A stretch of DNA of 64,000 nt from Methylosinus sporium (GCF_003113265.1 NZ_PUIV01000008.1:38076-102075), one strand, 5' to 3'; positions 46,129-57,828 are shown, counted from the stretch's first letter. Notes: generated by a model not told the origin, from the sequence alone. Numbers and translations are program-made.

Positions 46129-46722
46129 ATGCGCAGCGCCAAATACGAGCGCGACACGAAAGAGACCCGTATCGCCGTCGCCGTCGATCTCGACGGCGAG
46201 GGCAAATCCGATATTTCGACCGGGATCGGCTTTTTCGACCATATGCTCGACCAGATCGCGCGCCATGCGCCGCTCGACCTCACCGTCGCGGCCAAGGGCG
46301 ATCTGCACATAGACGGCCATCATACGGTCGAGGATGTGGGCATTGCGCTCGGCAAGGCGGTGGATCAGGCGCTCGGCGACCGCAAGGGCATCGCCCGCTA
46401 TGGCGACGCCCATGTGCCGCTGGACGAGGCGCTCTCCCGCGTCGTGGTGGACGTCTCCGGCCGGCCTTTCCTCGTCTTCGGCGTCGCCTTTCCGGCGGCC
46501 AAGATCGGCGAGTTCGACACGGAGTTGGTGCGCGAGTTCTTCCAGGCTTTCGCCACCAATGCGCGTATCGGCCTGCATGTGGAGGCGCTGCGCGGCGTCA
46601 ATTCGCATCATATCGCGGAGTGCTGCTTCAAGGGCTTCGCCCGCGCCCTGGGCAAGGCGACGGCGCCCGATCCGCGCCGCGGCGGCGTGGTGCCCTCCAC
46701 CAAAGGCACGCTCACCGGCTGA
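46129..46722 (+). CDS. hisB: Imidazoleglycerol-phosphate dehydratase
   Basis: The protein has 197 residues and covers the monofunctional enzyme. Metal-binding motifs are [30 protein letters not shown] and a C-terminal PSTKGTL. It converts imidazole-glycerol phosphate to imidazole-acetol phosphate in histidine synthesis. It heads the his operon; a TATATT at 46082-46087 may be the -10, but the -35 is uncertain. Confidence 0.97.
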   Translation: MRSAKYERDTKETRIAVAVDLDGEGKSDISTGIGFFDHMLDQIARHAPLDLTVAAKGDLHIDGHHTVEDVGIALGKAVDQALGDRKGIARYGDAHVPLDEALSRVVVDVSGRPFLVFGVAFPAAKIGEFDTELVREFFQAFATNARIGLHVEALRGVNSHHIAECCFKGFARALGKATAPDPRRGGVVPSTKGTLTG

Positions 46723-46737
46723 AAGGGAGGCGGGCCT

Positions 46738-47208
46738 ATGGCCGTCTACACCGTCCTTATACCCAAGGCCGCGCCGGGCGAGGCTCCGCCGCCGGAGCGA
46801 ATCGTTTTTCTGCGCGACGGCTTCTCGACGCCGGCCTTTCTCTTCGGGCCTTTGTGGCTGTTGTGGCGGCGGGCGTGGCTGCCGGCCGTCCTATGGACAG
46901 CCGCGCTCGTGCTGATCCTCGGCGGCGGCGCGGCTCTGGGGATCAATCCCGCGGCGGTCTCGGTCTTGCAGCTGGCGCTCGGCCTGCTGCTCGGCCTCGA
47001 GGGGCCGCGGCTCGTCGCCTGGTCGCTCGAACGCAAGGGTTACACGGAGAGCGCCGTAATGGTCGCGGCTAGGATCGATGAGGCCGAGGACGTGTTTTTC
47101 GCCAATTGGCGCCCCTCCGGCGTCCTCCCGACGACCGCGCCGCCGTCCGGCGGCCGGGCGGCGATGCGTTCGGTCATCGGCGGCCTTTTCGAGGAGCCGC
47201 GCGCGTGA
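46738..47208 (+). CDS. DUF2628 membrane protein in the his operon
   Basis: The protein has 156 residues. Central hydrophobic segments (about 36-85, [17 protein letters not shown] then helices) and IVFLRDGFS are typical of DUF2628. Its function is not known. It lies between hisB and hisH with a 15-base gap before it and a 4-base GTGA overlap with hisH after it, so it is part of the operon. This placement is common in Rhizobiales. Confidence 0.8.
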   Translation: MAVYTVLIPKAAPGEAPPPERIVFLRDGFSTPAFLFGPLWLLWRRAWLPAVLWTAALVLILGGGAALGINPAAVSVLQLALGLLLGLEGPRLVAWSLERKGYTESAVMVAARIDEAEDVFFANWRPSGVLPTTAPPSGGRAAMRSVIGGLFEEPRA

Positions 47209-47852
47209 CCACGGCGATCATCGATTACGGATCGGGCAATCTGCACTCCGCCGCCAAGGCCTTCGAGCGCGCTGCGCGGGAAGGGGAGTGGGCGGAGATC
47301 ACCGTCACCAATGATCCGGATGTCGTGCGCCGGGCAGAGCGCATCTGCTTGCCGGGCGTCGGCGCCTTTCGCGACTGCCGCAGCGGCCTCTCCGCCCTCG
47401 CCGGGCTGGACGAGGCGCTGCGCGAGGCGGTGATCGAGCGCGGCCGGCCGTTCCTCGGAATATGCGTCGGGATGCAGCTGATGGCGACGCGCGGCCTCGA
47501 GCATGGCGAGGCGGCAGGTCTCGGCTGGATCGCCGGCGATGTCGCGGTCATCGAGCCCGCGGATAAGAGCCTGAAAATTCCCCATATGGGCTGGAACACG
47601 CTGGAGCTGACGCGCCCGCATGCGCTCTTTTCCGGCATCCCCACCGGAAAGGACGGGCTGCACGCCTATTTCGTGCACTCCTACCAATTCCTGCCTACAT
47701 CGCCCGACCATATCGTGGCGACGACCGATTACGGCGCTCCGCTGACCGCGGCGGTGGCGCGTGACAATCTCGTCGGCACGCAATTCCATCCCGAGAAGAG
47801 CCAGAGGCTCGGCCTCGCGCTCATCGCGAATTTTCTGAGGTGGCGTCCGTGA
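47205..47852 (+). CDS. hisH: Imidazole glycerol phosphate synthase, glutaminase subunit
   Basis: The protein has 215 residues. The class-I glutamine amidotransferase triad is Cys in GICVGMQ, His in QFHPEKS and the following Glu. DYGSGNLHS opens the protein. It delivers ammonia to HisF. GTG 47205 overlaps the DUF2628 stop; the stop in turn overlaps a GTG start of hisA. Confidence 0.97.
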   Translation: MTTAIIDYGSGNLHSAAKAFERAAREGEWAEITVTNDPDVVRRAERICLPGVGAFRDCRSGLSALAGLDEALREAVIERGRPFLGICVGMQLMATRGLEHGEAAGLGWIAGDVAVIEPADKSLKIPHMGWNTLELTRPHALFSGIPTGKDGLHAYFVHSYQFLPTSPDHIVATTDYGAPLTAAVARDNLVGTQFHPEKSQRLGLALIANFLRWRP

Positions 47853-48601
47853 TCCTGTTTCCTGCGATCGATCTCAAAGAGGGTCAATGCGTGCGCCTCG
47901 TCGAAGGCGAAATGTCCTCGGCGACCGTGTTCAACGACGATCCGACCGCGCAGGCGCAGGCCTTCGCCGCGCAAGGCTTCGAATATCTGCATGTCGTCGA
48001 TCTCGACGGCGCCTTCGCCGGCGCGCCGATGAACGCGCTCGCCGTCGAGGGCATTCTCGCCAACATAAAGATTCCGGTGCAGCTCGGCGGCGGTATTCGC
48101 GAGATGCGCACCATCTCGCGCTGGCTCGATAAGGGGATTTCGCGCGTCATCATCGGCACGGCCGCGGTGCGCGACCCGACTTTGGTGCGCGAGGCGGCGC
48201 GGCTCTATCCGGGCCGCATAGCGGTGGGCATTGACGCCAAGGACGGCTTCGTCGCCGTCGAAGGCTGGGCGCGCCGCACCCATGTCTCGGCGCAAGATTT
48301 GGGGCGCAGCTTCGAGGACGCCGGCGTCGCCGCCATCGTCTACACCGACATTTCGCGCGACGGCGTGCTGAAGGGCCTCAACATAGAGGCGACGCTGGCG
48401 CTCGCCGATGCGCTGAGCATTCCGGTCATCGCCTCGGGCGGCCTCGCTTCGCTCGCGGATATAGAGCGGCTGCTGCAACCCGACTGCAAAAAGCTCGCGG
48501 GCGCGATCACCGGCCGCGCGCTCTATGACGGGCGGCTCGATCCGGCGGAAGCGCTGGCGCTGATCCGCCAGTCCCGGCAGGCGTCGACGAACGAGGGATA
48601 G
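47849..48601 (+). CDS. hisA: ProFAR isomerase (HisA)
   Basis: The protein has 250 residues, a (beta/alpha)8 barrel with [16 protein letters not shown] at the start, [21 protein letters not shown] and IASGGL. It catalyses the Amadori isomerisation of ProFAR. I chose GTG 47849 because it overlaps the hisH stop as GTGA with GAGG eight bases upstream and gives the usual family start; a GTG at 47840 would add three residues. Confidence 0.96.
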   Translation: MILFPAIDLKEGQCVRLVEGEMSSATVFNDDPTAQAQAFAAQGFEYLHVVDLDGAFAGAPMNALAVEGILANIKIPVQLGGGIREMRTISRWLDKGISRVIIGTAAVRDPTLVREAARLYPGRIAVGIDAKDGFVAVEGWARRTHVSAQDLGRSFEDAGVAAIVYTDISRDGVLKGLNIEATLALADALSIPVIASGGLASLADIERLLQPDCKKLAGAITGRALYDGRLDPAEALALIRQSRQASTNEG

Positions 48602-48602
48602 A

Positions 48603-49376
48603 ATGCTCAAATCCCGCGTCATCCCCTGCCTGGACGTGAAAGAGGGCCGCGTCGTCAAAGGCGTCAATTTCGTCGATCTGCGCGACGCCGGCGATCCGGT
48701 CGAATGCGCCATCGCCTATGACGCCGCCGGCGCCGACGAGCTGTGCTTTCTCGATATCACCGCGAGCCACGAGAATCGCGGCATCATGCTCGACGTCGTG
48801 CAGCGCACGGCGGAGGCCTGCTTCATGCCGCTCACCGTTGGCGGCGGCGTGCGCGTCGAGGACGATATTCGCAATCTCCTGCTCGCCGGCGCCGACAAGG
48901 CCTCGATCAATTCGGCCGCTGTGGCGGATCGTCAATTCGTGCGCGAGGCGGCCGAGAAATTCGGCTCGCAATGCATCGTCGTCGCCATAGACGCCAAGCG
49001 CATCGGAGATCATTGGGAGATCTTCACCCATGGCGGCCGCCGCCCGACGGGCATAGATGCGGTCGAATACGCCAAGGAGGTCACGAGCCTCGGCGCCGGC
49101 GAGATATTGCTCACCTCCATGGATCGTGACGGCGCCAAAATCGGCTTCGACATAGAGCTGACGCGCGCCGTGGCGGACGCCGTCGACGTGCCGGTCATCG
49201 CCTCGGGCGGCGTCGGGACGCTGGATCATCTCGTCGAAGGCGTGCGCGAAGGCCATGCTTCCGCCGTTCTCGCGGCGTCTATTTTCCACTTCGGCGAGTT
49301 CACCATCCCGCAGGCGAAGCGATATATGGCGAAAGCGGGCATACCGATGCGTCTCGACGGCCTGGAGCCCTCATGA
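48603..49376 (+). CDS. hisF: Imidazole glycerol phosphate synthase, cyclase subunit
   Basis: The protein has 257 residues, a second (beta/alpha)8 barrel. It starts [20 protein letters not shown] with catalytic Asp11, and has [14 protein letters not shown] and the second catalytic Asp in LTSMDRDG. Its stop overlaps the hisE start by four bases. With HisH it makes imidazole-glycerol phosphate and AICAR. Confidence 0.98.
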   Translation: MLKSRVIPCLDVKEGRVVKGVNFVDLRDAGDPVECAIAYDAAGADELCFLDITASHENRGIMLDVVQRTAEACFMPLTVGGGVRVEDDIRNLLLAGADKASINSAAVADRQFVREAAEKFGSQCIVVAIDAKRIGDHWEIFTHGGRRPTGIDAVEYAKEVTSLGAGEILLTSMDRDGAKIGFDIELTRAVADAVDVPVIASGGVGTLDHLVEGVREGHASAVLAASIFHFGEFTIPQAKRYMAKAGIPMRLDGLEPS

Positions 49377-49699
49377 GCGATTTTTCTCTCGCCGATCTCT
49401 CCCGAATCATCGCATCGAAGCGAGGCGCAGACGCCGCGCAGTCCTACACCAAGAGCTTGTTCGAGGCCGGAACGCCCCGCATCGCCAAGAAATTCGGCGA
49501 GGAGGCGGTGGAGACCGTCATCGCCGCCATGGAGGGCGACCGCAAAAATCTGACGAGCGAGGCCGCCGACACGCTCTATCATCTGCTCGTGCTGTTGGAA
49601 GCGGGCGGCGTCACGCTCGCGGAAGTTCTCGCCGAGCTGGAGACGCGCACGGTCCAATCCGGCCATGCGGAAAAAGCGTCGCGCGGAGAGCGGAAATGA
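49373..49699 (+). CDS. hisE: Phosphoribosyl-ATP pyrophosphohydrolase
   Basis: The protein has 108 residues, all-alpha MazG-like. [18 protein letters not shown] carries the metal-binding Glu residues, and [13 protein letters not shown] the second. It removes pyrophosphate from PR-ATP. HisI is not fused to it, which is usual in alphaproteobacteria. It overlaps coaA by four bases. Confidence 0.96.
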   Translation: MSDFSLADLSRIIASKRGADAAQSYTKSLFEAGTPRIAKKFGEEAVETVIAAMEGDRKNLTSEAADTLYHLLVLLEAGGVTLAEVLAELETRTVQSGHAEKASRGERK

Positions 49700-50661
49700 A
49701 CGCCGAGGCTTATCTGGGAGCCGGCGTCGCGCTGTCGCCCTATCGGCGCTTCACCCGCGCCGAATGGGCGAGCCTGCGCGCCGACACGCCGCTCACGCTC
49801 ACGATCGACGATCTCACGCGGCTCAAATCGCTCGACGATCCGATCTCGCTGGAAGAGGTCATCGAGATCTATTTGCCGCTCTCGCGCCTGCTCGCGCTCT
49901 ATGTCGCGGCGACGCAAGGCCTGTTCAAAGCGACGCAGCGGTTTCTGGGCGCCGAGGACGGCAAGATGCCCTACATTATCGGCGTCGCCGGCTCGGTCGC
50001 CGTGGGCAAATCCACGACGGCGCGCATCCTCAAGGCGTTGCTGTCGCGCTGGCCCAACACGCCGAAGGTGGAGCTCGTCACCACCGATGGTTTTCTCTAT
50101 CCAAACGCCGTGCTCGAGCGCGACGGGCTGATGGACAAGAAGGGCTTTCCCGAGAGCTATGACAATCGCGCGCTGCTGCGCTTTCTCTCCGATGTGAAGG
50201 CCGGCCAGCGCAATGTCGCGGCGCCGGTCTATTCGCATCTGACCTATGACGTCGTGCCCGATGAATTCTTCTATGTCGATCGGCCGGACATTCTCATCGT
50301 AGAAGGCGTGAATGTGCTGCTCGCCAGCCGTCCGCGCGGCGATGGGCGCGAGATTCCCTTCGTCTCGGATTTCTTCGATTTCTCGGTCTATCTCCACGCC
50401 GAGGAGAGCGTGCTCGAGCAATGGTATGTGGAGCGCTTCCAGCGCCTGCGCGAGACGGCCTTCCGCGATCCACTCTCCTATTTCAAGAAATACGCGGATC
50501 TCGATGACGAGGAGACGATGCGCGTCGCCAAAGATATTTGGACGCGCATCAATCTCGAAAATCTGCGCCGCAACATTTCGCCGACGCGCCCGCGCGCCAG
50601 CCTGGTGCTGACCAAAGGCGCGGACCATCGCATAGAGGAAGTCGCGCTGCGGAAGCTGTGA
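49696..50661 (+). CDS. coaA: Type I pantothenate kinase
   Basis: The protein has 321 residues. The P-loop is [12 protein letters not shown] near 99; further motifs are [18 protein letters not shown] and [10 protein letters not shown]. It performs the first step of CoA synthesis. Being last in the his operon with an ATGA overlap is typical of Rhizobiales. ATG 49696 is the family start; the open frame upstream is a shadow of hisF/hisE. Confidence 0.97.
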   Translation: MNAEAYLGAGVALSPYRRFTRAEWASLRADTPLTLTIDDLTRLKSLDDPISLEEVIEIYLPLSRLLALYVAATQGLFKATQRFLGAEDGKMPYIIGVAGSVAVGKSTTARILKALLSRWPNTPKVELVTTDGFLYPNAVLERDGLMDKKGFPESYDNRALLRFLSDVKAGQRNVAAPVYSHLTYDVVPDEFFYVDRPDILIVEGVNVLLASRPRGDGREIPFVSDFFDFSVYLHAEESVLEQWYVERFQRLRETAFRDPLSYFKKYADLDDEETMRVAKDIWTRINLENLRRNISPTRPRASLVLTKGADHRIEEVALRKL

Positions 50662-50667
50662 CGCGCG

Positions 50668-52074
50668 TCAGCCGTCGCGCGCGAGCGCGAGCAGCCGTCG
50701 GCAATCTTCCGCGAGGCGGGCCTCGCGAATATTGGCGACGCCGAGCAGCAGGCCGCGCGGCCGCGGCTCTTCCGCATACCATGGCGACAGGGGAGCCGGC
50801 GCCAATCCCGCGGCGACGGCGCGCGCGGCGATGGCGAGATCGTCGGCGTCCTCCGGCAGATCGAGCTTCAATGAGAGGGCGCAGGCGGAAATCTTCGCGT
50901 CTTCGCCCGCCGCTTCGCGTAGCGCGATCGTCAGCGCATGTCGTCGCGCTGCATAGAGGCGTTTCATGCGCCGCAAATGGCGCAGGAAATGCCCCTCGGC
51001 GATGAAGGCTGCGACCGCGCGCTGCGTTGCAGGGGCTGGCGCCGGAGCGAGGCAGGCGGCGATCTGCGCGAAGCGGGCGGCGAGCGCCGGCGGCGCGATG
51101 AGGAAGCCGAGCCGCAGCGCGGGGCTCATCGTCTTGCTGAATGTGCCGGCGTAGACGACGCGGCCGTCGCGGTCGAGCGAGGCGAGCGCTGGCGCGGCGC
51201 GGCCGTCGAGCTGCAATTCGCCGAGATAATCATCCTCGATCACATGAGCGCCCGTCTCGCTCGCCCAGCGCAGCAGCGCGAGCCGACGCGGAAGCGACAT
51301 GGCCATGCCGAGCGGCGCCTGCTGGCTCGGCGTTACCGCGGCGAGAGCGGCGCGCGGCGCTCGCCGGACGGCCTCGGCGACATCGAGGCCCTGCGCGTCG
51401 ACCCGGACGGGGACGGCCTCCAATCCGGCGAAACGCAGCGCCTCGCGCGTGACGGGAAAGGCCGGCTCTTCGAGCCAGACCTCGCGCCCCGCGAGCGGCA
51501 GCGCGCGCAGCGCGAGGCCGAGCGCGCCGAAATAGCCCGTCGTCACGATCACCTGCTCCGGCGCGCAATGGAGTCCGCGCGCTACGGCGAGATAGGCGCA
51601 GATCGTGCGGCGCAGCTCGATCTCGCCGCGCGGATCGGGATAGGCGAGCGGCGCGGCGGCAGCGGCGCGGGCGGCCTGCGCCGAGAGCCGCGACCATAGC
51701 GCATGTGGAAAGGCGTCATGCGCCGGAAGGCAGGGCCGAAAGAGCAGCGGCGCGCGCTCGTAATCCTGAAACGGCCATGACAGGGGCGGCGCAGCGGGCG
51801 CCTCGGCCTGCCTCGGGTCCAGAGGCGGGCGTTCGGCGACGCGGGTGCCGCGCGCGCCGTCGGCCTCCGCCAATTGCTCGTCGACGAGCCGCTCATAGGC
51901 CGCTCGCGTGGTGCCGCGCGCGACGCCGAGCTGAGCGGAGAGATCGGTCCAGGAGGGTAGGCGCGCGCCGGCCGCGAGCCGCTGCTCGACGATGGCCGCG
52001 CGAATGGCGGCGTAGATCTGCTCGGAGAGAGGCGTCTTCGCCTTGCGGTCAATGTCGATCGGCAGCGGCTGCAT
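50668..52074 (-). CDS. MocR-type transcription regulator (GntR helix-turn-helix plus aminotransferase domain)
   Basis: The protein has 468 residues. Residues ~10-80 form a GntR winged helix (PLSEQIYAAIRAAIVEQRLAAGARLPSWTDLSAQLGVARGTTRAAYERLVDEQL). After a linker, residues ~115-465 have an aminotransferase-class-I fold with the PLP Lys in GTFSKTMSP and EDDYLGEL. MocR/PdxR proteins bind PLP and often control the divergent operon; here that is the cupin/AhpD-like/MFS set, 95 bases away. No strong ribosome site is seen at 52074. Two GCTCGAAT direct repeats in the gap may be its sites. Confidence 0.9.
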   Translation of the reverse strand: MQPLPIDIDRKAKTPLSEQIYAAIRAAIVEQRLAAGARLPSWTDLSAQLGVARGTTRAAYERLVDEQLAEADGARGTRVAERPPLDPRQAEAPAAPPLSWPFQDYERAPLLFRPCLPAHDAFPHALWSRLSAQAARAAAAAPLAYPDPRGEIELRRTICAYLAVARGLHCAPEQVIVTTGYFGALGLALRALPLAGREVWLEEPAFPVTREALRFAGLEAVPVRVDAQGLDVAEAVRRAPRAALAAVTPSQQAPLGMAMSLPRRLALLRWASETGAHVIEDDYLGELQLDGRAAPALASLDRDGRVVYAGTFSKTMSPALRLGFLIAPPALAARFAQIAACLAPAPAPATQRAVAAFIAEGHFLRHLRRMKRLYAARRHALTIALREAAGEDAKISACALSLKLDLPEDADDLAIAARAVAAGLAPAPLSPWYAEEPRPRGLLLGVANIREARLAEDCRRLLALARDG

Positions 52075-52095
52075 CGGCGAATGGTACAAGAATTT

Positions 52096-52128
52096 GCTCG
52101 AATCTCGATGCTTTTTTCTGGCTCGAAT
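52096..52128. promoter_or_regulatory. Direct repeats between the MocR gene and its divergent operon
   Basis: GCTCGAAT occurs at 52096-52103 and again at 52121-52128, in the 95-base gap between the two start codons; the spacing is 25 bases start to start. MocR regulators usually bind direct repeats in such gaps. A T-run (CTTTTTT) lies between them. Confidence 0.4.
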
Positions 52129-52169
52129 GGCGTGCATGGTCCGCTCGCCCCGAATGATGGAGCCCAGCC

Positions 52170-52589
52170 ATGCGCCCTGTCGCATTTTTTCTCTTCGGTC
52201 TGCTCGCCCTCGCGCCGCCCGCCGCGGCGCATGACGCCTCCGGCCCGCAGGTCACTCTGCTGTCGCGCGCGGAAATTCCAAATCTGCCCGGCAAGAGCCT
52301 CGTCAGCGTGCTGGTCGTCTATCCGCCCGGCGGCAAATCGCCGCCGCATCGCCACGCCGCTTCCGGATTCATCTACGCCTATGTGCTCGCTGGCGCGATG
52401 CGCAGCGCCACGGACGCGGGCGCGGCGGAACTTTTCCGCGCCGGCCAGAGTTGGTTCGAGCCGCCGGGCGCGCGCCATGTGGTGAGCGAGAACGCGAGCG
52501 ACACAGAGCCGGCGCGATTGCTCGCTATATTCGTCGTCGATTCGAGCGAGACGCTTCTGACCCTTCCCGATGCAGGAGAGAGAGAATGA
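52170..52589 (+). CDS. Secreted cupin-domain protein
   Basis: The protein has 139 residues. A signal peptide ends near PPAAA (about 20). The single cupin barrel has motif 1 PHRHAASGFIYAYVLAGAM and motif 2 GQSWFEPPGARHVVSEN, with His residues that could bind a metal. Function is not known; small cupins of this kind often act as quercetinase-like enzymes or sensors. It is the first gene of an operon divergent from the MocR regulator and overlaps the next gene as ATGA. Confidence 0.85.
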   Translation: MRPVAFFLFGLLALAPPAAAHDASGPQVTLLSRAEIPNLPGKSLVSVLVVYPPGGKSPPHRHAASGFIYAYVLAGAMRSATDAGAAELFRAGQSWFEPPGARHVVSENASDTEPARLLAIFVVDSSETLLTLPDAGERE

Positions 52590-53050
52590 CCAGCCGCCTC
52601 GATTACAATCACGCTGCGCCCGAGGGCATGAAGGCGCTCGGCGCCGTGCATAGCTATGTCGGCGCGAGCCTCGGCAAGGCGCTCGCCGAGCTCGTCTATC
52701 TGCGCGTCTCGCAGATCAACGGCTGCGCCTATTGTCTCGATCTGCATACGCGCGCGCTCGTGGCTGAAGGCTTTTCCGTGGAAAAGCTCGCGCTGGTCTC
52801 GGTCTGGCGCGAGGCGGAGGCGCTGTTCTCGGAGCGTGAGCGGGCCGCTCTCGCCTGGGCGGAGACGGTGACGAAAGTCGCCGAGACCACCGTGCCGGAC
52901 GCGGAATTCGCGGCGGTCTCGGCGCAATTCTCCGGGAAGGAGCTCGCCGATCTCACTCTCGCGATCAGCCTGATGAACGCCTATAATCGCATGGCCATCT
53001 CCTTTCGCGCGACGCCCGCCGCGGTGAAGCGCGCCGCGAGCCATGCGTAG
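52586..53050 (+). CDS. AhpD-like carboxymuconolactone decarboxylase-family protein
   Basis: The protein has 154 residues, alpha-helical, with the redox motif INGCAYCLDLHTR (CxxC plus His) near 45-55 typical of AhpD-type alkylhydroperoxidases. It probably reduces or senses peroxide. ATG 52586 has AGGAGAG upstream. It overlaps both neighbours, so cupin, this gene and the MFS transporter are translated together. Confidence 0.88.
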   Translation: MTSRLDYNHAAPEGMKALGAVHSYVGASLGKALAELVYLRVSQINGCAYCLDLHTRALVAEGFSVEKLALVSVWREAEALFSERERAALAWAETVTKVAETTVPDAEFAAVSAQFSGKELADLTLAISLMNAYNRMAISFRATPAAVKRAASHA

Positions 53051-54254
53051 CGAGAGAGGGCTCGACTGGGTGAGCTTTCTGCTCGCCGATGTGCAGAGCG
53101 GCGTCGGGCCGTTTCTGGCCATTTATCTGTGGTCGAGCCAGCATTGGGACGCCACCCATATCGGCGTCATCATGACCATCGCCGGCGCGGCGACAGTGGC
53201 GGCGCGCGCCCCTGCCGGCGCGCTGGTCGATTGGACGCTCGGCAAGCGCGGGCTCATCGCCGCGGGCGCGCTGCTCGTCGCGGCGGGCACTGCGGCGCTC
53301 GGTCTTTTTCCGTTTTTCTGGCCCGCGGCCGCGGCGCAGACCATCATCGGCGCCTGCGACGCTGTGTTTCCGCCGGCCATAGCGGCGATCAGCCTCGGCG
53401 TCGTCGGCCGCGCGTTCTTCGCCGAGCGCGTCGGCCGCAATGAAGCCTTCAACCATGCCGGCAATGTCGTGACGGCGATCGCGGCCGGGCTCGCCGGCTG
53501 GCTGATCGCGCCGGTCGCCGTGCTCTGGCTCGTCGTGCTGCTCGCCTGCGCCAGCGCCCTCGCGCTGGTGATGATCGACGCGAGCGAGATCGACCATCGC
53601 GCCGCGCGCGGTCTCGCGGACGGCGACGACGACCCCGACGATGGCGCGCGCCCGAGCGGGCTGCGCGTGATCTTCGAATCGCGCCCGCTGCTGATCTTCA
53701 CCGCGGCGATCACGCTGTTTCATTTCGCCAACGCCGCAATGCTGCCGCTCGTCGGCGAAAGGTTGAGCGAGGGGCGCGACCAGACCGGCTCGCTGTTCAT
53801 GGCCGCCTGCATCATCGCCGCCCAGGCGGTGATGATTCCCATGGCCGCCCTCGTCAGCGCGAAAGCCGATCTCTGGGGCCGCAAGCCGCTGCTGCTCGCT
53901 GGCTTCGCCGCGCTGCCGATCCGCGGGCTGCTCTACACATTTTTCGACGATCCGGCCTATCTCGTCTCCATCCAACTGCTCGATGGCGTCGGCGCAGGCC
54001 TGTTCGGCGCTCTGTTCTTCATCGTGATCGACGATCTCACCGAGGGGACGGGCCATTACAGCCTCGCGCTCGGCGCCTCCGGCGCATGCTGGGGCGCGGG
54101 CGCCGCGCTCAGCAATGTGGTCGCCGGCGCGCTCGTCGACACTGCCGGTTTCAACGTCGCTTTTCTGTTTCTCTCCGCCGTCGCGGCGCTCGCTTTTCTG
54201 CTGCTCTGGCTCGGCATGCCGGAAAGCGCTAAGCCAGAGCGATCCGCCGCTTGA
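53043..54254 (+). CDS. Major facilitator superfamily transporter
   Basis: The protein has 403 residues and about 12 helices in two halves, with a central acidic cytoplasmic loop (about 190-215, ADGDDDPDDGARPSG). The early motif RAPAGALVDWTLGKRG between helices 2 and 3 fits the MFS motif A position. Substrate is unknown. The start overlaps the AhpD-like gene by eight bases. The whole operon faces a MocR regulator, suggesting export or uptake linked to an amine or PLP-related signal. Confidence 0.88.
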   Translation: MRSERGLDWVSFLLADVQSGVGPFLAIYLWSSQHWDATHIGVIMTIAGAATVAARAPAGALVDWTLGKRGLIAAGALLVAAGTAALGLFPFFWPAAAAQTIIGACDAVFPPAIAAISLGVVGRAFFAERVGRNEAFNHAGNVVTAIAAGLAGWLIAPVAVLWLVVLLACASALALVMIDASEIDHRAARGLADGDDDPDDGARPSGLRVIFESRPLLIFTAAITLFHFANAAMLPLVGERLSEGRDQTGSLFMAACIIAAQAVMIPMAALVSAKADLWGRKPLLLAGFAALPIRGLLYTFFDDPAYLVSIQLLDGVGAGLFGALFFIVIDDLTEGTGHYSLALGASGACWGAGAALSNVVAGALVDTAGFNVAFLFLSAVAALAFLLLWLGMPESAKPERSAA

Positions 54255-54268
54255 ACGCGTGAGTCCGA

Positions 54269-55621
54269 ATGGCTGAAAGAGAACGCTCGCCCTTTGTCGC
54301 GGCGCTGCTGGCGGTCGCGCTCGTCTTCGTCGGCGCGCTCGCGGCCTCGGCCGGCGCGACGCTGCTCGCCTCGCTTCCGGCGCTGCTCGCCGGCGGCGCG
54401 TCGCCGGCCTGGACGCACGCTATCGCCATCATCGTCTTCGCGGGGACCTATGTCGTCATCGCGCTCGGCGAGGCGCCGGGGCTGCGGCTCGATCGCGCCG
54501 GCGCGGCGCTGCTCGGCGCCAGCCTCATGGTCGGGCTCGGCGTGCTGCCGCTGGACGCGGCCTATCGCGCCATTGATTTCGACACGATCACTCTTCTGCT
54601 CGGCATGATGATCGTCGTCGCCAATCTGCGCCTCTCCGGCTTTTTTCGCTTGGCGAGCAATTTCGTCGTCGCGCGCGCGAAGACGCCGCTCGCTCTGCTC
54701 GCCGCCATCGTGCTGGTGACGGGCGCTTTCTCGGCCTTTCTCGTCAATGACGCCATCTGCCTGGTGATGACGCCACTGACGCTCGAGCTGACGAAGCGCC
54801 TGAAACGCGATCCGCTGCCCTATCTCCTCGCCGTGCCCATGGCCTCCAATGTCGGCAGCGTGGCGACGATCACCGGCAATCCGCAGAACATGATTATCGG
54901 CGGCCTGTCGCATATTCCCTATGGCGCCTTCGCCGCGGCGCTGTGGCCGGTCGCCGCCTTTGGCCTGCTCGCCACTTTCGTTCTGGTGGCGCTGTTCTAC
55001 CGCGGCGAGTTTCTCACGCGGGAGCCTCTGCCCGTCGCGGCGCCTGCGCCTGCGCGTGCGCGCGGCTTTCTCGTCGTCAAATCCGTGCTGGTGACGCTCG
55101 CCATGATGGCGCTCTTCTTCGCCGGCCAGCCGGTGGCGAAGGTCGCTATCGTGGGCGGCGCGCTGCTGCTGGTCACGCGCCATGTGAAGGCGGAGAAGGT
55201 CTATCGCGAGATCGATTGGCCGCTGCTCTTGATGTTCGTCGGCCTGTTCATCGTCGTCGAGGGACTCGAGACCACTGTGCTGACGCCGGAGGCGGTCGCT
55301 TCCATCGGCCGCTTCGATCTCGCCAACGCCGGCGTTCTGGCGGTGGTGTCGGCGGTTCTCTCCAATCTCGTCAGCAATGTGCCGGCGGTGCTGGCGTTGA
55401 AGCCTTTCCTCGCCGGCGCCGCCGATCCGCAGCGCGCCTGGCTCGTCGTCGCCATGGCTTCGACGCTCGCCGGCAATCTGACGCTCATCGGCTCCGTCGC
55501 CAATCTCATCGTCGCCGAGCGCGCCCGCGCCGCCGGCGTCTCCATCGGTTTCTGGGCCTATTTCAGGATCGGCGCGCCGCTGACGCTGATCACCATCGCC
55601 TTCGGCGCATGGTTTCTGTGA
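54269..55621 (+). CDS. ArsB/NhaD-type anion or cation transporter
   Basis: The protein has 450 residues and about 11-12 helices. Two related motifs, SNVGSVATITGNPQNMI near 195 and STLAGNLTLIGSVANLIV near 408, are typical of the ion-transporter (IT) superfamily that includes ArsB and NhaD. A loop with AAPAPARARG separates the halves. The substrate could be arsenite, Na+ or a carboxylate; no arsenic genes are nearby. It lies 14 bases after the MFS gene and may share its transcript. Confidence 0.8.
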   Translation: MAERERSPFVAALLAVALVFVGALAASAGATLLASLPALLAGGASPAWTHAIAIIVFAGTYVVIALGEAPGLRLDRAGAALLGASLMVGLGVLPLDAAYRAIDFDTITLLLGMMIVVANLRLSGFFRLASNFVVARAKTPLALLAAIVLVTGAFSAFLVNDAICLVMTPLTLELTKRLKRDPLPYLLAVPMASNVGSVATITGNPQNMIIGGLSHIPYGAFAAALWPVAAFGLLATFVLVALFYRGEFLTREPLPVAAPAPARARGFLVVKSVLVTLAMMALFFAGQPVAKVAIVGGALLLVTRHVKAEKVYREIDWPLLLMFVGLFIVVEGLETTVLTPEAVASIGRFDLANAGVLAVVSAVLSNLVSNVPAVLALKPFLAGAADPQRAWLVVAMASTLAGNLTLIGSVANLIVAERARAAGVSIGFWAYFRIGAPLTLITIAFGAWFL

Positions 55622-55695
55622 CGCGAGGCAACTTTTCGTCTCGCGCCGCGTTTTTTATGCAGAGCGGGCCGGGGGCTCACGAGGGGAGGTCGAAA

Positions 55696-56064
55696 ATGGC
55701 GACCGCAATCCCGAAGCTCCACATGATCTCGAGCGAGCATATCGTCGGCGCGAAGGTCTTCGATCAGAGCGGCAAGGAGATCGGCGAAATCGATCATCTG
55801 ATGATCGATCCTGCGACCGGCCAGGCGCGCTACGCCATCGTCAACTTCTGCGGCTTCATGTGCCTGCGCAAGGGGCATCACGCCGTGCCCTGGAATGCGC
55901 TCTGCTATGACGTCGATCAGCGCCGCTATGTCACCTCGGTGACCGAGCATCTGCTCGAGGACGCGCCCGAATATGACGAGTCGAGCTGGGCCGATCGCGA
56001 CTGGGAGACGCGCATCCACGCCCATTACGGCGCGGCTCCCTATTGGGAGGGCGCGGGGCGGTAG
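55696..56064 (+). CDS. PRC-barrel domain protein
   Basis: The protein has 122 residues. The PRC-barrel fold is seen in GAKVFDQSGKEIGEIDHLMIDPATGQARYAIV and HHAVPWNALCYD. These small proteins bind other partners in RNA or photosynthetic complexes; the role here is unknown. A strong GAGGGGAGG site precedes ATG 55696. Confidence 0.85.
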   Translation: MATAIPKLHMISSEHIVGAKVFDQSGKEIGEIDHLMIDPATGQARYAIVNFCGFMCLRKGHHAVPWNALCYDVDQRRYVTSVTEHLLEDAPEYDESSWADRDWETRIHAHYGAAPYWEGAGR

Positions 56065-56321
56065 CGAGGCGCCGCACAGGCGCTACCCTCGACAATATCG
56101 GTCTTCGGGGTTAGCCGAGCAAAATGGCTAAACGCTCCTGTACGAAGAAGCAGCGTTCGACGGAGAATCGCGAACCCGTCCCGGATTGCCACGTCATCCT
56201 TTTGGATGCGGCAGGCCGGGACGCGTTCATGTCGGCGCTCGAGGGGCCCTCTCGACTGCATCCTCGGCTGAAACGCTTGTTCGAGGTTCTATTTTCAGCA
56301 CGAAACGATGACACGCTCCCA

Positions 56322-57758
<1,437 letters not shown>

Positions 57759-57828
57759 GGAAGCCCTCGCGAGTCGTTCGGCGGTCTCTCGCCTCGGAGC
57801 GCTCGGGTGGATGCGGAAAGGCGCGCTG

